A stretch of DNA of 64,000 nt, taken from NCBI GenBank assembly GCA_038025085.1, contig CM076141.1, forward strand, positions 11,596,001 through 11,660,000, given 5' to 3'. Shown here in pieces: positions 58,619 to 64,000 of this stretch. The stretch comes from Tetragonia tetragonoides (taxonomy: Eukaryota > Streptophyta > Magnoliopsida > Caryophyllales > Aizoaceae). The notes under the pieces were generated by a model. The model had not been told where the DNA came from. It saw only the letters and a program-made list of their open reading frames with translations, and ran no database searches. Every line of letters starts with the position of its first letter. Positions within the stretch are counted from its first letter, which is position 1. A program made the translations under genes and the position numbers.

Positions 58619-61600
58619 TCAGTCACCAAGTGTCGGGGACGGCTTGGTGCGGATGTTGTCCCGGTGAGACTTGTTGCGGGCGGAGTCTTTCGGATCTACA
58701 TGGTACGGTTTCAAGCGACTCACATGAAAGACAGGGTGTACTTTCATCCAAGTCGGGGGTTCCACTTTGTAAACCGTCTTGCCCAACCTTTTTGTGATAA
58801 GGATGGGGCCTTCATATTTGCGGACCAACTGCTTGTCACTTCCTCTAAGGAACCGCATCTACTCTGGCAGGATCTTCACCATCACTAGGTCTCCCACTTC
58901 GAACTCTTGTGGCCTTCTCTTCTGATCAGCCCATTTCTTCATGTGTTTTGAAGCCTTTTCTAAGTAACTCCGAGCAATGTCAGTGTTTTGCTTCCATTCT
59001 CTGATGAACTCATAAGCCTTCTTGCTTCGGCCCTTGTAGTGATCATCCACTGTGTGTGGTAGGAGAGGTTGTTGTCCTGTGACAACTTCGAAGGGACTCC
59101 TGTTGGACGAGGATCTCTTCTGAGAATTGAAGCAGAGTTGAGCTACATCTAGTAGTCTCACCCACTCTCTCTGGTTGGCGCTCACGAAGTGTCGAAGGTA
59201 TTCTTCGAGGAGCCCGTTAAACCTTTCTGTCTGTCCATCCGTCTGGGGATGGTACGCTGAAGACATGTTTACCTCTGACCCAAGAAGCTTGAAGAGTCCA
59301 CCCCAAAAGATGCCTGTAAACCGAGGGTCTCGGTCACTCACAATGCTCCTCGGCAGTCCCCAGTATTTGACAATGTGTTTGAAGAAGAGGACGGCTATCT
59401 CTTCTGCTCCGATCGCTTTCGGTATCGGGATAAACGTGGCATACTCCGGGAACCGATCCACTATCACCATAATCGCCGACAAGGGTCCAACCTTCGGTAA
59501 ACAATTGATGAAATCCATGGAGACACTCTCCCATGGTCTAGTCGGCACTGCGAGCGGGTTTAGCAAGCCGCCCAGCTTGAATCGATCTGACTTGTCTTGC
59601 TGACACACGAGACACGTTCAAGTATAACTCATTTCATCATCCTTCATCTGGGGCCAGAAATACCCTTGCTTCAACAAGCTCAAGGTTCATTGCCACCCTG
59701 GATGTCCTGCCCAGAGGGTGTCGTGACATTCACTTAGCAATTTTCTCCGAAGGCCCTCGGCCCTGGGAACATACAACCTATGTCCTTTTGTGAAGATAAG
59801 GCCATCTTCTATCCAGAATCGTCGCGTCTTCCCTTCTTTAATGAGCTGTTTGATGGTCTTCGCTATCGTATCTTGACCCAGATGCTGCTTGATCTGGTCA
59901 CGGATTGTAGTGGCCACATGACTTGTCGATAAGTGAGCCATCTGCTTCAATGCAGCGAAGTTGGCGCGACGACTGAGAGCGTCCGCGACCTTGTTGTTGA
60001 CCCCAGGTCTGTATGTGAACTCCACATCAAATTCCGCAAGAGATTCTTGCCACCGAGCTTGTCGACCAGTGAGTCTCGGTTGGGTTAAGAAGTGGCTCGC
60101 CACAGTGTTTTCTGTGAGAACGAGGAACTTCGAACCCAGAAGATAGTGTCTCCAGACCATTAAGCAATGTACAATTGCCAATAACTCCTTCTCTTGAGCG
60201 GCATACCGCCTCTCGGCCCCATTCAGCTTGCGGCTCTCAAAAGCAACTGGGTGCCCTTCTTGAAGTAGAACTCCCCCGAGGGCAAAGTCTGAGGCATCAG
60301 TCTCGACCTCGAAAGGTTTTATGACATCAGAGAGAGCCAACACCGGTTCCCTGGCTACCATCTTTTTCAAATTCTCAAACGCTTCATTCTGTGATTCGGC
60401 CCAATTCCAACCTTCACACTTCTTGAGCAAGTCTGTGAGGAGAGCCATAATACCAAAATACCCTACAATGAAACGCTGGTGGTAATTAACAAGGACAAGG
60501 AAGGAACGGAGCTCATAGACATTCTTTGGAGGCTGCCACTCCTTGATGGCCGAGACTTTCTTAGGATCCATTCGCATCTTCCTCTTTCCTACAAAGTGAC
60601 CAAGGAAACTAATTTCCTCTTGTGCAAATGAACACTTCTCTGGCTTCACGAAGAGGTGGTGCTCGCGCAACTTTTCGAACACAAGTCTTAAGTCTTCCAG
60701 GTGTTCACTCATGGTCTTGCTGTAGATCACAATTTCATCGAGGTATACCACCACGAACTTATCCAAATACCCATGGAAGACATGGTTCATCAAAGTACAG
60801 AACGTTGCAGGAGCGTTCGTCAGTCCAAAGGGCATCACTAGCCACTCAAAAGCCCCATATCTCGTCACACAAGATGTCTTCAGCTCGTCCCCTTCTGATA
60901 TACGAACTTGATGGTACCCCGACGTGAAATCAAGCTTCGTAAAGTACACAGCATCGCCAAGTTGATCGAAAAAGTCAGCAATCAATAGAATAGGATAGTG
61001 ATTCCTCATCGTCAACTTGTTGAGTGCCCGATAGTCAATACACAGCCGGAGAGTTCCATCTTGCTTCTTCTGAAACAACACCGGAGCTCCATAGGGCACT
61101 TTGGACGGGCAGATGAATCCTCCCTTCAATAGTCCATCCAACTGTTTTCTTAGTTCAGCCAGCTCGGGAGGTGCCATCCTGTAAGGGCTACGAGCGGGTG
61201 GCACGGCTCCTGGGATCAACTCGATCTGATGATCGACAGATCAGCGAGGGGGGAGGACTTGGGGTACATCGAGCAAGATGTCCTTGAATCCCTCAAGCAG
61301 TCTCACTAACTCCAAAGGCGTGTTCTCATCCCTACAATCTTCCTTCATCGACAAAGTAGCCAGGAACGACGGTTCACATCTTCGAAGTCCCTTCTCAAAC
61401 TGCATTGACGAGAGCATCTGTTCCCGTCTATTCTCAACCTTCGCGTTCGACGCTTTCACAAGACATGGGCTGTCACCCATCAACAACAAAGAACTCAAAT
61501 GTGGCATGAGCGCCGCTTTGGACGTGCAGAGGAAATCCATACCCAATACCATCTTAAAATCATCTAGTGGAGTCACAGTAAGGTCCAACCGACCACTCCA

Positions 61601-62080
61601 CTCCCCTATCCGAGTAAGGACTCCCTTGGAAATCCCATGAATAGGTCTTGTTGGCGAGTTCACGGCCTTCATGTTGCCGCCTGCGCGGTCTAGCTTGAGT
61701 CCCAATCTCTCTGCTTCGCTACCAGCCACGAAGTTGTGTGTGACACCGGTGTCAACCATTGCTCGAGTGCTACGTCCATTGATCACTACGTCGGCGTACA
61801 TGAGCTCAGTCGACTTTGGTTTTAAGGAGGTCTCATCACCCCTAAGAGCGTCCAGTAGATGAACAACTCCCATGCGTGGTATCCCATCCTCATCCATCTC
61901 GTTGTTTCTGCTAGTCTCTCCTTCATTGGTGTCATCCGACTCCACAGATATCTTGGATAGATTCTGCTGGAGGGCACTCAAGTCTCGATGAGGGCACTCG
62001 GCGTGCATGCTTGAAATCAGGGACATGAGCGACAAAGACGTTCCTTGTGTACGGCTGGCACTCTTGCCGCTAGGAGACAA
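58619..62080 (-). pseudogene. gypsy pol: protease, reverse transcriptase, RNase H, integrase; four in-frame stops
   Basis: A single frame runs from 62080 to 58619. It starts inside the inverted U5 and meets element sequence at about AECPHRDLSAL, likely the end of the gag knuckle. The protease has MVDTGVTHNFV. RT has LCIDYRALNKLT, KLDFTSGYHQVRI and MPFGLTNAPATF, then YLDE (about 60735) where the family has YLDD. RNase H has ETDASDFALGGVL. Integrase has SDRDPRFTGIFW and HPQTDGQTERFN. Stops lie at 61241-61243, 59687-59689, about 59621-59623 and 58859-58861; at least three fit C-to-T changes of CGA or CAG codons. There is no frameshift in 3.4 kb. Confidence 0.88.
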
Positions 62081-62138
62081 GAGCGCGCCGCACGTCCCGC
62101 AACTTGAAAAGGCGGACCGTGACAGTTGGTATCAGAGC
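62039..62138 (+). other. Inverted U5 end and primer-binding site of the gypsy element
   Basis: Read on the + strand this is the LTR end (GTTCCTTGTGTACGG to GGACCGTGACA), two bases, then TGGTATCAGAGC at 62127-62138. The body of the element reads on the minus strand, so this 100-bp block is flipped. The same block lies in normal orientation at the end of the 3' LTR (58070-58153). Confidence 0.9.
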
Positions 62139-62405
62139 TTTATTCATTCTGACAGGAGTAGAAATCAAGAGTGCATAACTTTCATACTCAACATCTACTC
62201 CTAAAAGTAAAAAGACTAGAAAACTTAAAGACATGTCCAAGGGTCGACACGCAGGAAGCGCCTTAGAGACATGTTAGAAAAGAACTAGAAAGCTTAAAGA
62301 CATGTCCAAGGGTCAACACGCAGGAAGTGCCTTAGAGACATGTTACATTACAAGGAAAGTAAAGGAAAGCAGTAAATTACAAGGTGTGAAGGGCGGAACC
62401 TAACA
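62139..62405 (-). repeat. 5' LTR of the gypsy element, first half only
   Basis: About 267 bp collinear with 58311-58577 (around 12 differences, including a 2-bp indel). The match stops at AGAG(C/T)TTTATTC, and the following sequence is the inverted U5/PBS segment. Confidence 0.88.
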
Positions 62406-62410
62406 CATAG

Positions 62411-63265
62411 GATGCTTGAGACAGGAATTTTTTGTCCCATGCAAATTACGTCCTTATTGATATTTCATCACAAAATAAAGCTTAGATAAGACGGTCTTAT
62501 CATTATTTCAGTCATAATATGGTCACTTTTTAGTGAAATTAGGATCACTGTGCATAATAAGTGATCCCTACATTTCTAAATACTGACCTCATTTCATTGT
62601 GAGTCGATCTCACACAAGTAGACCTGGCAAACAGGTCGAGTTTCGGTCGCTTCGAGTTTGGTCATTAGCAGGTTGGATCACTATCATGTCAGGTCACGTT
62701 GGGTCTTTAGTTAGTCAGATTTCTCTCGAATCTTAAATATGTCGGGTTCGAATCCGATCAGATTTTACCAGCTCTACATACAAAACTTGATAAAAGTTGT
62801 AAATATATAGTTAATAACGTGAATACAATTTTAAATAGTAACCGCATTTCATTTCATAAACTGATGTGCACTTAATTGGAGATTGAAAACTTCAGCTGGC
62901 CATGAAAAATGATAATGAATCCTATTTATATAATCTCATCATCAATGCGTCACATATAATATTTGTGTGGGTTGATTTACTATGTGTATGAACGTCAATT
63001 GGTCTATACTCATGGTAATTAGAATACTGAATTTGAATTAACAGATAGTTCTCTTATGTTCTAATAGTAGGAGTGATTGAAGCTTAATTATCTGATTCAC
63101 AACTATGAAATTTTCAACGTTGATGAGTGTCAACCACTTGTGGGACCTCTAATAGTAGATTGGTGCTTGTAAGTGTAATCTGGTCTTGTGGATGTAATCA
63201 TGGATTTTCATAATCCCTTGCATTTTTATAATACAGTAATCATGAATCTAATTGCATCGTTAAAC
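62411..63265. other. Non-coding region with one MITE
   Basis: Contains the hAT-like MITE listed below. Otherwise AT-rich with no recognisable gene. Confidence 0.4.
62619..62776. mobile_element. hAT-like MITE
   Basis: A 158 bp element with imperfect inverted ends TAGACCTGGCAAAC and TAGAGCTGGTAAAA. The flanking octamers CACACAAG and CATACAAA agree at 6 of 8 positions. The inside contains GGTCGAG and GGGTTCGAATCC motifs, which are part of the element and not a tRNA. Confidence 0.55.
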
Positions 63266-64000
63266 TGTTGGGATACAACAAATTCCTTCGATTAGGACCC
63301 AAACACTCTAATACCAATTGCAAATTTAACAATAAAATACTGAAAACAACACACAATAATTAACACCAAATATAACGTGGAAAATTCCAATAGGGTAAAA
63401 AATTACGGGTCAAACCGACAACTAATCCACTAATAACTCAATAGTGATTACAATGTCAAGCCATCAAACATCTACAACCAATTATATTACCCAACTCCTA
63501 TGAACGCGGCCAAGTACAATATTGATACCACCCGATCAATACTACTACCAAAATCACTAGGAAATCGTTGATTTTATGCCCGAAACAACAAACGCCACTA
63601 CTACGAACTCATCGTTGTAGTCATCCACCACCTAATTAGGTCTCTCCCTGATTAAAAATTTCCTCTTCATATTCTCGACTTGTAGGGCGACTCAACATCC
63701 GAAGCGCGCTCTCTCTGCCGTTCTCTCTCATTGTGGCTACCGTGCCCTCATACTAGGGCTTCACGGCACACCCTAATTGCTGCCTCCAATTAGCTTTTGA
63801 TAGTCATGACAGCAAGCTTCTCTTGGAAGCTTAATCACCCCATCACGTAATTGGCCAAATAACTACATAGGTCTATGTGTGGGCCAAGGCAAAAGTTTGA
63901 AGCCCAAACTTTGCAAATCTACCAAAATCACAATTCGGCTGTGGCATTCTTATTTCTCACTTTTCACTTTTCACTTTTCATTTATCTTTTCTTTGGTGTT
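63266..64000 (+). repeat. LTR-like repeat, copy 2, cut by the window edge (related to 25352-26100)
   Basis: Starts TGTTGGGAT and contains the ordered blocks shared with copy 1. TCACTTTTCACTTTTCACTTT near 63957 parallels the T/C-rich end of copy 1. Confidence 0.55.

Larger units (their letters stand above)
58070..62405 (-). mobile_element. Ty3/gypsy LTR retrotransposon with a rearranged 5' end and no gag
   Basis: The 4336 bp element has a perfect 5-bp duplication CATAG (58065-58069 and 62406-62410). The 3' LTR (58070-58577) runs TGTTAGGTTCC to CCGTAACA and is preceded by a GTGGGGGACA polypurine tract. The right end starts with the same LTR (62405) but only its first ~270 bp are in place. The U5 end plus primer site follow in reverse orientation. 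Protease, RT, RNase H and integrase remain in one frame with four in-frame stops. Most of gag is missing. Pol resembles chromoviruses, although no chromodomain is visible before the 3' LTR. Confidence 0.9.

Overview
This is a nuclear genome window from a flowering plant, most likely a eudicot. The exact taxon cannot be fixed from the sequence alone. The evidence is GT-AG spliced genes with AT-rich introns, a plant-type sterol glucosyltransferase, a plant EAR-type C2H2 zinc-finger gene, and a dense mix of plant transposons: Ty1/copia, Ty3/gypsy, MULE, CACTA, LINE, hAT, Stowaway, Harbinger and Helitron-like remains. There is no operon, CRISPR array or prokaryotic feature.

Layout: (1) 1-12.8 kb holds the last eleven coding exons of a UGT80-type sterol 3-beta-glucosyltransferase on the + strand. 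Its introns are stuffed with MITEs, and one intron carries a 1.2 kb foldback repeat. (2) 12.8-19.1 kb is intergenic sequence around a single-finger C2H2 repressor-like gene whose finger is split by a one-base frameshift. (3) 19.2-24.8 kb is a decayed copia element next to a 5'-truncated L1 LINE tail. (4) 25-36 kb is gene-free and made of small non-autonomous elements, several with clear target-site duplications (TSDs), plus long AT microsatellites. (5) 37.0-37.5 kb is an inverted, degraded paralogue of the zinc-finger gene. Just upstream of its start codon sits a 9.56 kb MULE (37486-47046, perfect 9-bp TSD). This MULE encodes a mudrA-type transposase with one internal stop and a six-exon plant mobile domain (PMD) gene, and an RTE-type LINE lies in the first PMD intron. 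(6) 48.9-57.2 kb is a non-autonomous CACTA element that has captured the 3' exons of a 20S proteasome alpha-5 (PAE) gene. A later copia element (49892-54569, perfect 5-bp TSD) landed in the captured intron. (7) 58.1-62.4 kb is a gypsy element with a perfect TSD whose 5' end is rearranged: the U5/PBS is inverted and most of gag is missing. (8) The right edge holds a hAT-like MITE and an LTR-like repeat shared with 25.4 kb.

Only the sterol glucosyltransferase looks like a plainly functional host gene. The zinc-finger gene is functional only if the frameshift is an assembly error. The most unusual content is the nested captured-gene CACTA, the MULE with a PMD cargo gene, the rearranged gypsy 5' end, and the pair of zinc-finger copies. 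All intron boundaries were read by eye from splice consensus and conserved protein order. Family names rest on recalled motif patterns, not on database searches.
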